A stretch of DNA of 64,000 bases from Rhodoferax ferrireducens T118. Lineage in GTDB: Bacteria; Pseudomonadota; Gammaproteobacteria; Burkholderiales; Burkholderiaceae_C. The translations under genes and the position numbers were made by a program. The notes beneath the pieces are model-generated. The model worked only from the letters and a program-made list of their open reading frames with translations. It ran no database searches and was not told the DNA's origin. Each line of letters begins with the position of its first letter. The first letter of the stretch is position 1. The stretch is from positions 62,001 through 126,000 of the forward strand of contig NC_007901.1 in NCBI RefSeq assembly GCF_000013605.1. The letters are read 5' to 3'. Of this stretch, positions 16,601-25,332 are shown one piece after another.

Positions 16601-17884
16601 ATGCAAGAAACTTCCACCATTGTTACGCCACCGGTTCCCTTCAAGCCTGCCTATTCCATGAAGGGAATGGCTTACGTGCCGATGCCCCTCGGTGCGATCC
16701 GAATCGGCCACACCATCAAACTTCCCAATGGACAGCTTGAACTGGTGCGCGATGATGAATTCAAGATTACGCTGCCCTTGCGCGAAGCCGATGGCGCTTG
16801 GTTGCCCGATCCCTTGAACGCGATGCTGCGCCAAGGCGATGCACCAGAGGGCGACGCTGCCCCCTACCGCAAGCTGCGCGAAATCCCGATCAAGATCCAT
16901 GTGAACGACCCCTCACTGGTGGTGCGCTCACGCCTGGAAGCCTTTGACGTTCAGTCCCGCCGCACGGTCTGCGCCAGCAATGGCGGGGGCAGCGCCAAGC
17001 GCTGGAGCGGTGTCACAGGTACCACCGATGTCGAGTGTGTTGGCTGCAACCGTTGTTCCTTTGCAAATAGCGGCGCCGTCGAGTGCAAGTTCTTTGGCCG
17101 CATCGCCGTCCAAATCGAGGGGCAGGAAGGTGAACTCGGCACCTATGTGATGCGAACCTCCAGCTACAACACCCTGCGGACATTCGAGGCCAAGCTTTGG
17201 CAGTTCTGGGCGATTCTTGGTCAGAAATTGCGCGGTGTGCCCTTTGTCATGAAGCTGCGCGCGGCCCAAAGCGAATTGAGCAATTGGGGCACGTTCTACT
17301 ACGTTGATCTGGAACTCAACAAGGCAACGCTCGCCCAAGCCATTGTCAAGGCACGCGAACAGGCTAAGACGGATTTTGAATGCGGTTTCGATATCCTGGC
17401 CTTGCAAGAGGCGATGAACGAGGGCATCCGCAATGGGGGGTTTCTCTCGAATGCGACAGACGATGGCGTGGATCTAAGCGAGTTTATTTCTGCTTCGAGC
17501 TTCACCGCGACCCTGCACGCCGCTCAAGCCTGCCCCGCCGCCGCAACCCTGACGGGCCAGCCCACCGCAGCCGGTGCGACAAATAGAGTCGATGTGCCCA
17601 CTGATTCGCCCCAGGCTGATCCGGCCGGTTCAGTTGTGAATACGATTACCTTTGGCGTCCCCGCCAGTGAGGCACGTATGGCCGATGTCGCTGGCGCAGC
17701 GACGGACGGTATTTATGTGCCCGGTTTTGATGTGGCCACCTTGCGCAAGTCAAGGGCTGCCAAAACCCAGCCCGCGACGACACAGACGGTGACCAACACT
17801 GTGCCTGCAAGCGATGACGCCCTTGGCTCGGGCATTTGCATGCCGGTACGAATGAGTTCTTCGCTTTCGGACCTCATGAGTTGA
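16601..17884 (+). CDS. 'Hydrolase or metal-binding' family protein, 427 aa
   Basis: AGGAG 8 nt before ATG. The N-terminal ~260 residues match a family often named 'hydrolase or metal-binding protein' on Burkholderiales mobile elements. Cysteine cluster ECVGCNRCSF...ECKFFGR (residues ~146-170) suggests a bound metal. Also visible: KLREIPIKIHVNDP, TSSYNTLRTFEAKL and TFYYVDLEL. The last ~150 residues are a low-complexity Ala/Thr/Pro tail not usual for the family. Function is not established; some relatives are described as phage recombination-related. Recognition is from memory of the pattern. Confidence 0.6.
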   Translation: MQETSTIVTPPVPFKPAYSMKGMAYVPMPLGAIRIGHTIKLPNGQLELVRDDEFKITLPLREADGAWLPDPLNAMLRQGDAPEGDAAPYRKLREIPIKIHVNDPSLVVRSRLEAFDVQSRRTVCASNGGGSAKRWSGVTGTTDVECVGCNRCSFANSGAVECKFFGRIAVQIEGQEGELGTYVMRTSSYNTLRTFEAKLWQFWAILGQKLRGVPFVMKLRAAQSELSNWGTFYYVDLELNKATLAQAIVKAREQAKTDFECGFDILALQEAMNEGIRNGGFLSNATDDGVDLSEFISASSFTATLHAAQACPAAATLTGQPTAAGATNRVDVPTDSPQADPAGSVVNTITFGVPASEARMADVAGAATDGIYVPGFDVATLRKSRAAKTQPATTQTVTNTVPASDDALGSGICMPVRMSSSLSDLMS

Positions 17885-17955
17885 ATTTCGGTTTTTGAAG
17901 ATATCGGTTTGGCGAACCGCTATCCATTTTTTTTCGCCACTTAATGGAGTTTTAG

Positions 17956-18411
17956 ATGAACAGCAGCCACAACATCAGTGACATTACCGCCGCCACACCG
18001 CGCTATCCCATGGTTGGCGCGGAGGAGTCCCCAGCCATCAAGATTGACCTTGAAGCGGAGAAAGTGCACAGCCACATCGCGGAAGGCGATGAATTTATTG
18101 GCGAACTCAAGTGCCGCACCGGTATCCGTATTTGCGGTGTTGTCCGCGGCTCGGTCAACTGCGAGACTGGAGCGGTCGTTCTGGAAAGCACCGGTCATGT
18201 GACCGGGTCTATCAAGGGACAAGAAAAAATCTTCCTCGACGGCAAAGTTGGCGAGGAGGGCGGGCAAGATGCCGTCAAGGTTTCAACGCCAGGTCTGATT
18301 GTTCTGATGAATAGCTCCGTCGTGAATGCTGACATCGAGTACGGGAAAATGGCAACGTACGGGGACATGACGCACAACGGCAATTCGCGCAAGATCCAGC
18401 CCTCGCGCTGA
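17956..18411 (+). CDS. Bactofilin-like polymer-forming protein, 151 aa
   Basis: The core (residues ~30-115) has the repeated short beta-strands of a bactofilin beta-helix: EGDEFIGELKCRTGIRICG, VRGSVNCETGAVVLESTG, VTGSIKGQEKIFLDGKV. Bactofilins form filaments on the inner membrane and scaffold envelope or chromosome-partition proteins. ATG at 17956 after AATGGAG. It is followed by a membrane protein, a second bactofilin and another membrane protein, in the same direction. The plasmid location is unusual. Confidence 0.8.
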   Translation: MNSSHNISDITAATPRYPMVGAEESPAIKIDLEAEKVHSHIAEGDEFIGELKCRTGIRICGVVRGSVNCETGAVVLESTGHVTGSIKGQEKIFLDGKVGEEGGQDAVKVSTPGLIVLMNSSVVNADIEYGKMATYGDMTHNGNSRKIQPSR

Positions 18412-18425
18412 GCCGGAGATTCGCA

Positions 18426-18959
18426 ATGCAAGAGCTGTTGCTGGTGACCAACCGGCGCACGCGGTTGCGCGTGACGGCCTGGGGCGGTGTTGTTGCAGGC
18501 ATGCTCGTTGGCGTGTGTCTGTCGGCAATTGCCGGATACACCCTGATTGAACGACAGCAAACCGCTGCACATAGCCGCGAGAGCGCATTGAAGGCGGATT
18601 ACGAGACGAAGCTGCGGGATTTCACCGTCGAGGCAAAGAACAGGGAGCGCGTCTATTCAGGCGTGCCGATGGCATATCTCGTGCGGGCGCAGGAAGCCAA
18701 TCTGGCAGACCTTCAGGAGAGGCTGACTAAGTTCCCCGCCTTCAAGACAGACGTGTACAAAGATTTGTTCTCCGAACTTTCCGACGAAATTGCGCGACAG
18801 GCCAAGGAGTCTCGCGCCCTGCTAACCGTACTTAGCGCCTCAGACACAGCGCCCGCAGCACGGTGTGCGATCGCGTCGAGCGACGTTGGAACACCAAGTC
18901 TTTGGTCCAATGGAAAGGCCTCCTTTTACAAGAACGGCTGGAGGGGAGTTGATCCATAA
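18426..18959 (+). CDS. Single-pass membrane protein with coiled-coil, 177 aa
   Basis: A membrane segment at ~18-40 (WGGVVAGMLVGVCLSAIAGY) is followed by a helical, probably coiled-coil, periplasmic part (residues ~45-140). Starts 14 nt after bactofilin 1. May be the membrane partner of the bactofilin. No family recognised. Confidence 0.65.
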   Translation: MQELLLVTNRRTRLRVTAWGGVVAGMLVGVCLSAIAGYTLIERQQTAAHSRESALKADYETKLRDFTVEAKNRERVYSGVPMAYLVRAQEANLADLQERLTKFPAFKTDVYKDLFSELSDEIARQAKESRALLTVLSASDTAPAARCAIASSDVGTPSLWSNGKASFYKNGWRGVDP

Positions 18960-19129
18960 ATCACTCGATCACAGTTCTGGAATACTTTCATTGGTTTTTA
19001 AGAACGGTAGGGTTACAACGTGCAATTTAATGAAAAGGCAAGCGTGACCAGTAAGCACAAGGAGCCAGGCGCCTCAAGGCGTCAACGCTCTGTCTCCCTC
19101 ACTGAAGAACATGGTTCACGCGCATTCTG
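18960..19129. other. Short gap inside bactofilin operon
   Basis: No convincing gene. A 28-codon GTG frame (19044-19130) ending in TGATGA, overlapping the next ATG, could be a coupled leader peptide but is weak. Confidence 0.25.
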
Positions 19130-19600
19130 ATGAATAAACTACTCAAGCTGGCCGTCTTTTTCGGTCTTGCCGAGAAACACGAAATATATGACAGGGCCGA
19201 CAGCATGCCTGCCGATGTCCTGATCATTCCGCCCGGCTCGCTCGTTGACGGACAGTTGCAAACCAATATGTCGGTTGTTGTGGCCGGGGAAATGGACGGT
19301 TCCATCAATATTCGAGGTGATGCCCAGCTTCTTATTCTGGAACACGGCGAGGTCAAGAACGGAATGGTTTCTGCTGATTATGTGGAAATTCATGGTGTCG
19401 CACGAAATGTAGCCATCGACGCCGATCGGGTCAACCTTCTCAAAACGGGGAAGATCGAAGGCAAATCAGAATTGCGCTATGGAAAGCTGAACAAGCATGA
19501 GGACGCTCCTATAAACGGACTGTTGCAAAAACGTAAGACGCCGCGCGATGGTTATGCAGCCCTGATCAACAGACCGATTGATGTCATTTCTAATAATTGA
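19130..19600 (+). CDS. Second bactofilin-like protein, 156 aa
   Basis: Beta-helix repeats: PPGSLVDGQLQTNMSVVVAG, EMDGSINIRGDAQLLILEHG, EVKNGMVSADYVEIHG, VARNVAIDADRVNLLKTG. The length is usual for a bactofilin. A short hydrophobic N-terminus (MNKLLKLAVFFGLA) could be a membrane-targeting helix. It is not close in sequence to the first bactofilin, so the pair is not a recent duplication. Bactofilin paralogues often copolymerise. Confidence 0.8.
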   Translation: MNKLLKLAVFFGLAEKHEIYDRADSMPADVLIIPPGSLVDGQLQTNMSVVVAGEMDGSINIRGDAQLLILEHGEVKNGMVSADYVEIHGVARNVAIDADRVNLLKTGKIEGKSELRYGKLNKHEDAPINGLLQKRKTPRDGYAALINRPIDVISNN

Positions 19601-19620
19601 TTCCGGGAGCCATTTTGAAA

Positions 19621-20913
19621 ATGCGAACCGCTCGGCTTGTTTCGCCATCTCCTGATGCAGCCGGAGTCGAGCGATTGATTGCCGTTCACATAGCGCAACG
19701 CTCGGATGCGACAGAGAGATTCGGCAGAGTCCCTCCACGTTCATTGTTTGATATTGATCGCGACGCCGAAGTGCAGGATATTCAGCGTAACGTGGCGCAG
19801 CTAAAAAATGACACGGCTGCATTCTTGGCGCTGCAAGTTCGAAAGACAGCGAGGCTAAAGTATGCCCTGGCGGTCACCGCCATGGCGTTTCTTGCTTCTA
19901 TCGGCGTCATTGTGGGCCAGCACTACATCGCGTCACCGGTGTCTCCCGGTATGACGCTGGCCGCCAAGGCGGTCGCCAAGGTTCCCGCCCCGTTGGCTTC
20001 CCTGCCACCAGTGGCGCCGGCGCCAGTCGCGGCGGTTGCAGCCGCCTCACCCCTGCCGGTTGCAACCACCAGAAGCCCCGTGGCTGTTGTCGCGATGGTT
20101 TCGGCCACCACCGCCGAACGAGCGCCAGCCACTACGACTCCTTTGGCTGTTGCCGGGCCTGTCGTCAAGGTGGCTCCTCCTGTTGCCAAGCCAACCGTAG
20201 CGACCACCCCGGTCCATCTTGCCGAACGAGTTCCCATGGCCGTTCAACCGCAGGCAGTGAAGATCAGCGCGCCGCCTGTGCCTGCACGCGCTATTGTCGT
20301 CGTGCCGCCGCCTGTAATACCGAAAGTGCCGGTCACCGCCCCGGTCAAACCCGTTGGATCGCCATCCCGGACAAAGCCTGAGCCCGCGCCAAGTAAAAAA
20401 CCGCCAGCCGAGGAAAAAGTTTTCGCGCTTGAAGCCCAACAGGGTGGTACCGCCCCTGCGATATCTAAGCCGGTAGGGTCACCTCAATCGACGTTCAAGC
20501 CCGAACCGGCGTTGGCCCCGAAAACGCTACCTGCCCCGGTTGTGGTCAAGCCGTCGCCGCAGCACAGCGATAAGACCTCACCCAAAGACGTCTCGCGCGC
20601 CAGTGCCACGGCCGCGTCTGCGAATGTAGAAGTGATCGCCGGCGGGGATAAGCACGAGCCGGTGAGTGGCAATCCGTCTGCTGGGGAGCCAGCCAAGTCG
20701 CCAAAGGTTGCGTCAACGGCTCGGCGAGAGAAATACGGCGCAGCTGGAGTCATCACGATGACGCCGACCGGGGTAGTTGTTTTTGATGCTGAACGTCGCG
20801 CCCAACGAATGGTTCCGATTGGGGGACGACTCCATGATGGATCGGTTCTGAAAAGCATTGACGCCAAGTCCAACCGCATCAGCACCGATGCTGGCGACGT
20901 CATTTTCGACTGA
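19621..20913 (+). CDS. Membrane protein with Pro/Ala-rich periplasmic linker, 430 aa
   Basis: Start is ambiguous: GGGAG at 19605 is better spaced for TTG at 19615 than for ATG at 19621, both in frame. Cytoplasmic N-terminus to ~85, membrane segment ~88-108 (YALAVTAMAFLASIGVIVG), then ~250 residues of Pro/Ala/Val low complexity. A final ~55-residue beta domain (GAAGVITMTPTGVVVFDAER..VPIGGRLHDGSVLKSIDA) resembles the small homology domain of PilP/GspC-type proteins. It may span the periplasm and connect bactofilin filaments to the wall or outer membrane (inference). Confidence 0.65.
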   Translation: MRTARLVSPSPDAAGVERLIAVHIAQRSDATERFGRVPPRSLFDIDRDAEVQDIQRNVAQLKNDTAAFLALQVRKTARLKYALAVTAMAFLASIGVIVGQHYIASPVSPGMTLAAKAVAKVPAPLASLPPVAPAPVAAVAAASPLPVATTRSPVAVVAMVSATTAERAPATTTPLAVAGPVVKVAPPVAKPTVATTPVHLAERVPMAVQPQAVKISAPPVPARAIVVVPPPVIPKVPVTAPVKPVGSPSRTKPEPAPSKKPPAEEKVFALEAQQGGTAPAISKPVGSPQSTFKPEPALAPKTLPAPVVVKPSPQHSDKTSPKDVSRASATAASANVEVIAGGDKHEPVSGNPSAGEPAKSPKVASTARREKYGAAGVITMTPTGVVVFDAERRAQRMVPIGGRLHDGSVLKSIDAKSNRISTDAGDVIFD

Positions 20914-21033
20914 GGCCCGAGGTCCATGGAAGGAACATCAGGTGTATGTGGCCTTGGTTTTAGTTGCACTTCTGGATCATTTTGTTAATGTGATCTTGCA
21001 TTAACGAATCATTTATTACAGAAATTCAAATCC

Positions 21034-21981
21034 ATGAAAAACCCTTGGGCTTCCCCGCAAAGAAAAAACCGTCCGAGTCTTCTCCTGTCGTTGGGCTTGA
21101 GTCTGGTCCTCGCCGTTCCCAGTGCGAATGCCGGCTTCATTACCAGGACATTGACCAGAGTGGCTGCCGCGGCGGCCATTACGTCCGTCGCCCACGCCTA
21201 TGCGAAGAACAAGCGATCTTCTGACCGCGAGGCCGATGCCCCTCGCGGTCAGACCACCGGTGACCGCGCATCGTGCACAGATCAGCTTCCTATGGGCAAG
21301 GCGCCTACGTTCTCCAACCCAAAGCTGGGCGAAAACACTCACCAGGTTTGCTACCAGGAGTACACGGTGCTGGTGTCGGGGAAGACGTTGACTCCCTTGT
21401 GGTCGGCGGAATACATGACCAAACAGCGCGTCCTGGCCGCGCGTCGAATGAAGCGGGTAAATTCCTTCCATGAAGAGGACTCCGTTCCCATTGCGGCACG
21501 CGCCCGTCTGGCAGACTTCGTTGGCGCAAAAAATATTGACCGCGGGCACCTCGCCCCTAGTGGAGATATGACAAGTCCAGGCGCCCAGTATGAGAGTTTT
21601 TCATTGGGAAACATGATCGCGCAGAACTCAAGCAATAACCGCCATGTCTGGGAAGGGATCGAGTCCGGTACCAGAAATTTTGCAGTGAGCAACGGCAAGG
21701 TCTACGTGATCACCGGACCTCTGTTCATCGGGCAGAACATCAGGTTCATGAACAATCGGGTGGCGATCCCGACGCAAATCTTCAAGCTGCTGTACAACCC
21801 CGTGAACCAGACCGGTGGCGTGTATGTTGTCGACAATGTTGATACTGAAACAATTGGCTGGAAGTCCATTGCCCAGTTCGAGCAATTCAGTGGCTACCGT
21901 TTTAACCTGGGTGCGCCGGCCTTGATGGCCATGCCTCAGCCTCAACAACACTTTGAAAGATCAAAATATGCCAAAAACTAG
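21034..21981 (+). CDS. Secreted DNA/RNA non-specific endonuclease (NUC1 type)
   Basis: 315 aa. Signal peptide at residues ~14-33 (LLLSLGLSLVLAVPSANA). The catalytic DRGH motif is at 169-172 (NIDRGHLAPSGDM), with the metal-ligand region NSSNNRHVWEGIE at ~198-210, as in Serratia and NucA nucleases. These use one Mg2+ and cut DNA and RNA. Here it is periplasmic or exported and could degrade incoming or extracellular DNA. It follows the bactofilin operon by 120 bp with its own AT-rich upstream region and overlaps the next small gene. Confidence 0.9.
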   Translation: MKNPWASPQRKNRPSLLLSLGLSLVLAVPSANAGFITRTLTRVAAAAAITSVAHAYAKNKRSSDREADAPRGQTTGDRASCTDQLPMGKAPTFSNPKLGENTHQVCYQEYTVLVSGKTLTPLWSAEYMTKQRVLAARRMKRVNSFHEEDSVPIAARARLADFVGAKNIDRGHLAPSGDMTSPGAQYESFSLGNMIAQNSSNNRHVWEGIESGTRNFAVSNGKVYVITGPLFIGQNIRFMNNRVAIPTQIFKLLYNPVNQTGGVYVVDNVDTETIGWKSIAQFEQFSGYRFNLGAPALMAMPQPQQHFERSKYAKN

Positions 21982-22255
21982 CTTGCCCATACCCGACGAC
22001 TTCGCCTTCAGCGCCGGTCAAAGCATCGAGTTACCCGCCGGCGATGGCAGTCTCACGATTGAGAGTGCACTGGACAACGTCGCCTTCATGCGGGACTTTG
22101 ACATCTCGCGTGATGCCAAGGGGCTCGCACTTGCGGAGTCCCTGACGGCGATTCTGGCTCAGATTGTTCACGTTCTCAAAGCCGACCAAGCGGCAGGCAA
22201 GCTGCCCGATGTGATGCCACTGATCGCGCCGACGGCACGCAAAAATCCATTCTGA
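21968..22255 (+). CDS. Hypothetical acidic protein, 95 aa
   Basis: ATG at 21968 overlaps the end of the nuclease gene by 14 nt, so the pair is probably coupled. Acidic, soluble, no signal peptide. A cytosolic nuclease inhibitor would fit the arrangement, but I see no family match; this is only a guess. Confidence 0.55.
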   Translation: MPKTSLPIPDDFAFSAGQSIELPAGDGSLTIESALDNVAFMRDFDISRDAKGLALAESLTAILAQIVHVLKADQAAGKLPDVMPLIAPTARKNPF

Positions 22256-22347
22256 TTCATCAGTCGTTGTTGTGCCCTGTAGACGCAGGGACCATGAAAA
22301 GCAAAGACGCGCGAGCCCAACCATTTTTTCAACACGAGTAAAACCAT

Positions 22348-23040
22348 ATGTCATCTACAGATCACACCTTGTCCGGCGGTCAAAAATTTTGGATTTGCGA
22401 TTTCACAGGAGAAGTGGTGGAGGCAAACAAAGTGTCCCACACCTCGATCCATCAAGGTTCTCCTAGTTATATGACGAACGTAAGTGGTGACGGCAGCGTT
22501 GGCCTGATGGTCGTTCCGGGTGCAGTTTCTTCGACCGAACACACCTCACAAGAGCTCTGGCTTAAGAACGTCGATGGCGAAGAGCAAAGTTTTGGTGTTG
22601 GACATATTGGGTTGCCAATGCGTGTGGGCCATGTCGTAACTGTTGTTTGGATCGGGGGTGGTGGTAAAACGGAAGGGCGTAACGTTGCAGCTCGCAACCA
22701 CACAACGGGTGAAATCCGTTGTGAGCTGGAGCGAGTCTTGAGTGACAATTTCAATACCCTCATGTTTTCTGATGGGGCCGGGAAAGGCTCTCTTACATGG
22801 GCAGCAGTAGGGGCTGTCTTGGGAATGATCTTTGTAAGCGTTTTCCTAAGGGAAGGATATTTGCTTCCTGGTGCGTTCTTTGGCGCCTTTGTTGGTTTAT
22901 CTGCCTACCCTATTTTGGGGCGATTTAAGGCGTTGCGCGGCAGGCTATTTGCGGAACTCAGTGGCGTCGTTAAAAATCGCCTGGAAGCCATTCAAGCGCC
23001 AGTTTGCAGCGAGCCGGCGCTGACAGGCCTAAGCAAATAG
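22348..23040 (+). CDS. Membrane protein, 230 aa
   Basis: A soluble beta-rich N-terminal domain (~1-140; FWICDFTGEVVEANKVSHTS) then two adjacent membrane segments (~150-168 and 172-192), then a helical tail. Lower GC and different codon use from its neighbours hint at separate origin. No family recognised. Confidence 0.6.
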   Translation: MSSTDHTLSGGQKFWICDFTGEVVEANKVSHTSIHQGSPSYMTNVSGDGSVGLMVVPGAVSSTEHTSQELWLKNVDGEEQSFGVGHIGLPMRVGHVVTVVWIGGGGKTEGRNVAARNHTTGEIRCELERVLSDNFNTLMFSDGAGKGSLTWAAVGAVLGMIFVSVFLREGYLLPGAFFGAFVGLSAYPILGRFKALRGRLFAELSGVVKNRLEAIQAPVCSEPALTGLSK

Positions 23041-23086
23041 GTCACATATCGTGGATTGACTTGCTCCGAGATGGTGGGGTGACACC

Positions 23087-23131
23087 AAAAAAAAAGCCCC
23101 GCCACTGACCTTTTCAGGACAGCGCGGGGCT
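23087..23131 (-). terminator. Terminator between convergent genes
   Basis: AGCCCCGC (23095-23102) and GCGGGGCT (23124-23131) with an inner CTGA/TCAG stem. The A-run at 23087-23095 gives a U-run for leftward transcription, so it serves the gene starting at 24184. Confidence 0.75.
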
Positions 23132-23137
23132 ATTGTT

Positions 23138-24184
23138 TCAAAACTTGCCACCATTGGCCTTGAAGGCGCCAGTAGGCAATTTCCAGTCCGACACCAAAAT
23201 TGGTTCCAGATATTCTTTGCGCATTGCAATCTGGCCATAGCGCTGGGCCATGGGCATGACCGTGCCGGCGTCAGCACGTTGGTTGACATTGAGCTTGCGA
23301 TGCATGGTCATCCCGAACGCCGTTTCGTAGGCGGCAATGCTGTTGAACATTTTTGGCGCAATGAATTTCAGTGTTGCCCAATTGTCATTTCCAACAAAAA
23401 TGCAACCAGCGCAAGAGCACCTTGAGTATCCAATCCAATACGCAGGATGGGGATTTACACCATGTCGCTCCATGATGCTCCAGACCTCAGATTCACTCCA
23501 GCGGTGCACAGCGCGCCAATGATCGAGATGTCGTTTCGATGTCTTGCTGTGGCGCTTGTCCTTGGCATGTTTGAAGAACGTTTCGTACTTGGCCCTTGAA
23601 GGGCTTTCCTCCGCGCGTTCCCCAGTGAGAATCAAACGTTTTTGTCCGTCGTGAAAACGTGCTGTGCTGGTCAGATACCTAGCGCCTACGTCTATCTTGG
23701 TGTATCCGCTACACCATCGGGTCTGAATGTCCATGCAGGCCTGCGGAAACTTGCGCCTGGTGCCGTTGGGGCCTTTCCCCCCGGTGGCCACCATCGTGCC
23801 ATCCTCCTGGGGCACCATGACGGGGGCCGTGGGACTGTTCTCGCGAAGCATCTCACGTTCGAACCCTCCGACGCGCCACGTCATGACAAAGCGGATGCCA
23901 AATGCCTGCGCGAATTTTCTGCAGTAATCGGTAGTCACTGGCCAGTCCATAAAATTCTTGCCTTCGTTTCCGTCGATCAGGTGATGGTGAATTTCTATCT
24001 TTGCGGGGCTGACGCCGAGTTCGAGTAGATGCAGTACGCAAGCGACACTATCCTTTCCCCCGCTAAAAAAGACGATAAATTCAACATACTGGCTCAAGTC
24101 AGGTGTGTCTTCAGGGTATACCGTCAGAGCAGTGCCTGGCTCAAATAGCAGGCTGCAATGGGTATGGTTTTCGTCGAAACCCAT
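23138..24184 (-). CDS. PP-loop PAPS-reductase-like enzyme (CysH/DndC superfamily)
   Basis: 348 aa; AGGAGG 5 nt before ATG at 24184. The PP-loop SGGKDS is at 41-46, which binds ATP for adenylation or sulfur transfer. A cysteine set SRCSCAGCIF (~258-267) could hold an Fe-S cluster. Family members include PAPS reductase and DndC of DNA phosphorothioation; stand-alone copies are common on phages and plasmids with unknown substrates. No dndB, dndD or dndE is nearby. Flanked by terminators on both sides, so it is its own unit. Confidence 0.75.
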   Translation of the reverse strand: MGFDENHTHCSLLFEPGTALTVYPEDTPDLSQYVEFIVFFSGGKDSVACVLHLLELGVSPAKIEIHHHLIDGNEGKNFMDWPVTTDYCRKFAQAFGIRFVMTWRVGGFEREMLRENSPTAPVMVPQEDGTMVATGGKGPNGTRRKFPQACMDIQTRWCSGYTKIDVGARYLTSTARFHDGQKRLILTGERAEESPSRAKYETFFKHAKDKRHSKTSKRHLDHWRAVHRWSESEVWSIMERHGVNPHPAYWIGYSRCSCAGCIFVGNDNWATLKFIAPKMFNSIAAYETAFGMTMHRKLNVNQRADAGTVMPMAQRYGQIAMRKEYLEPILVSDWKLPTGAFKANGGKF

Positions 24185-24207
24185 AGCTCCTCCTTTTTTG
24201 AAAAATG

Positions 24208-24245
24208 AAAAAGCACTGGCAAACCCCAAGGGGGTCTGCCAGTGC
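24208..24245 (-). terminator. Terminator of gene 25054-24275
   Basis: GCACTGGC and GCCAGTGC arms extended by ACCCC/GGGGT; read leftward, the stem ends in TTTTT. Confidence 0.85.
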
Positions 24246-24274
24246 GCATGGTCAGCTTTGGCGAGCGTGGTGTG

Positions 24275-25054
24275 TCAGGCAGCTTCGCGCATTTCGCGGT
24301 TGTATTCGGTCACTGACCTGAATGGCCGAACGGCCCGGTAGCCTTGCAGAAAGGCCATGTATTCCCCAGCTTCATCGTGACCGGGAAATCTCGCTTGAGT
24401 CTGGCCTTCTCTCCCAACCTCGATGGGGTAAGCCTGCGCCGCCTCGTTCACATGGACTGTGAAGGCTGGCAGTTGATACTTGGGATGGCGATAAAGCTCA
24501 ATGCCTGTATTGACCTCGATGATGCGCAAAATGCAATTCGTCAAGATCTGGCCGCCACCGTCAGCACTGGACAGATCACCTCGATCAGACCTCAATGGTT
24601 CGATTAGAAGTGGAACTTTCATGGTGCCAGTGCTGCGGCCGATGAAGCCGACGGTGTCATTTTCCTCACAAGAGTCCCGTCCCGTCTCCGTATCGCCGAA
24701 GAACAGACGCAGAATGCTTGCTCGGTTTGCATTGCAGTAGGCATCCTTGCGTGCATCTTCCAGAATGGTCTTCACCCTGGAGGCCGTGCCTGGGATGAAC
24801 CAGGTTTTTTTTGAAGCCGGATGCTTGGCAAAATGCGAGGCCAAGTGCTCGTATGCCTCGTAGCACGCCATGGTTCCAATCTCGTCAATCGTGGGCGCAA
24901 CGTATTCCAGACCGTTATTCACGGACCTGAGAGCGTTCATTTGGCTTGCCATTGCCACTGCATCCCGGTAGCAGTTGTCAAATCCAAAGCAGGAGAACCC
25001 GCCGCCAGTGCCGATCACGTAAAGGCGTCTTTCTTTGTTGATTGTGATGTTCAT
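24275..25054 (-). CDS. Hypothetical protein, 259 aa
   Basis: ATG at 25054. The N-terminus (RRLYVIGTGGGFSCFGFDNCY) has a Gly-rich turn that resembles a nucleotide-binding loop. Residues ~10-45 look like a WGR- or KTSC-type small beta unit, but I cannot name the family. Leader copy 8 lies upstream. Preceded on the transcript by the genes at 25333-26427, so it may be last in that group. Confidence 0.6.
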   Translation of the reverse strand: MNITINKERRLYVIGTGGGFSCFGFDNCYRDAVAMASQMNALRSVNNGLEYVAPTIDEIGTMACYEAYEHLASHFAKHPASKKTWFIPGTASRVKTILEDARKDAYCNANRASILRLFFGDTETGRDSCEENDTVGFIGRSTGTMKVPLLIEPLRSDRGDLSSADGGGQILTNCILRIIEVNTGIELYRHPKYQLPAFTVHVNEAAQAYPIEVGREGQTQARFPGHDEAGEYMAFLQGYRAVRPFRSVTEYNREMREAA

Positions 25055-25192
25055 TTGTTTTTTTGTGGAACAGGGCATCACCATCCCATTGGAATGTGTG
25101 GTCCCGTTGGGTTTGAAATATTTCTCACGTCACTTGACCCTTAGGTAGAGAGACAAGAATTGGCCGTAAAGACAATCGTGAGAGTTGATGTT

Positions 25193-25219
25193 TTGACAGG
25201 CCGCCACAAGAGGGCGACG
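25193..25219 (-). promoter_or_regulatory. Recurrent leader hairpin element, copy 8
   Basis: On the minus strand, GTCGCC pairs with GGCGGC around CTCTTGT, followed by CTGTCAA. Located between a long hairpin (25239-25285) and gene 24275-25054. Confidence 0.7.
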
Positions 25220-25238
25220 AACAGGGAATCTGATCCCG

Positions 25239-25285
25239 GGTTCCAGGAGCACCCTCCAGTGAGGCAGAAGGATGCTCTTGGAACC
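25239..25285 (-). terminator. Long hairpin between leftward genes
   Basis: GGTTCC(A)GGAGCACCC pairs with GGATGCTC(T)TGGAACC. The stem is 15 bp with small bulges and has no clear U-run. Probable partial terminator before leader copy 8. Confidence 0.5.
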
Positions 25286-25332
25286 CGCCTGAGCCAGCGT
25301 GGGCCGGGCAGGGGGTTTGATAGTTGGAGGAG

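Noticed and set aside
15541..16644. Long antisense frame (367 codons) opposite gene 15502
   Set aside because: Composition rich in His/Arg/Gly as in GC-rich shadows, and it runs across the start of the gene at 16601; the sense frame has better codon use.
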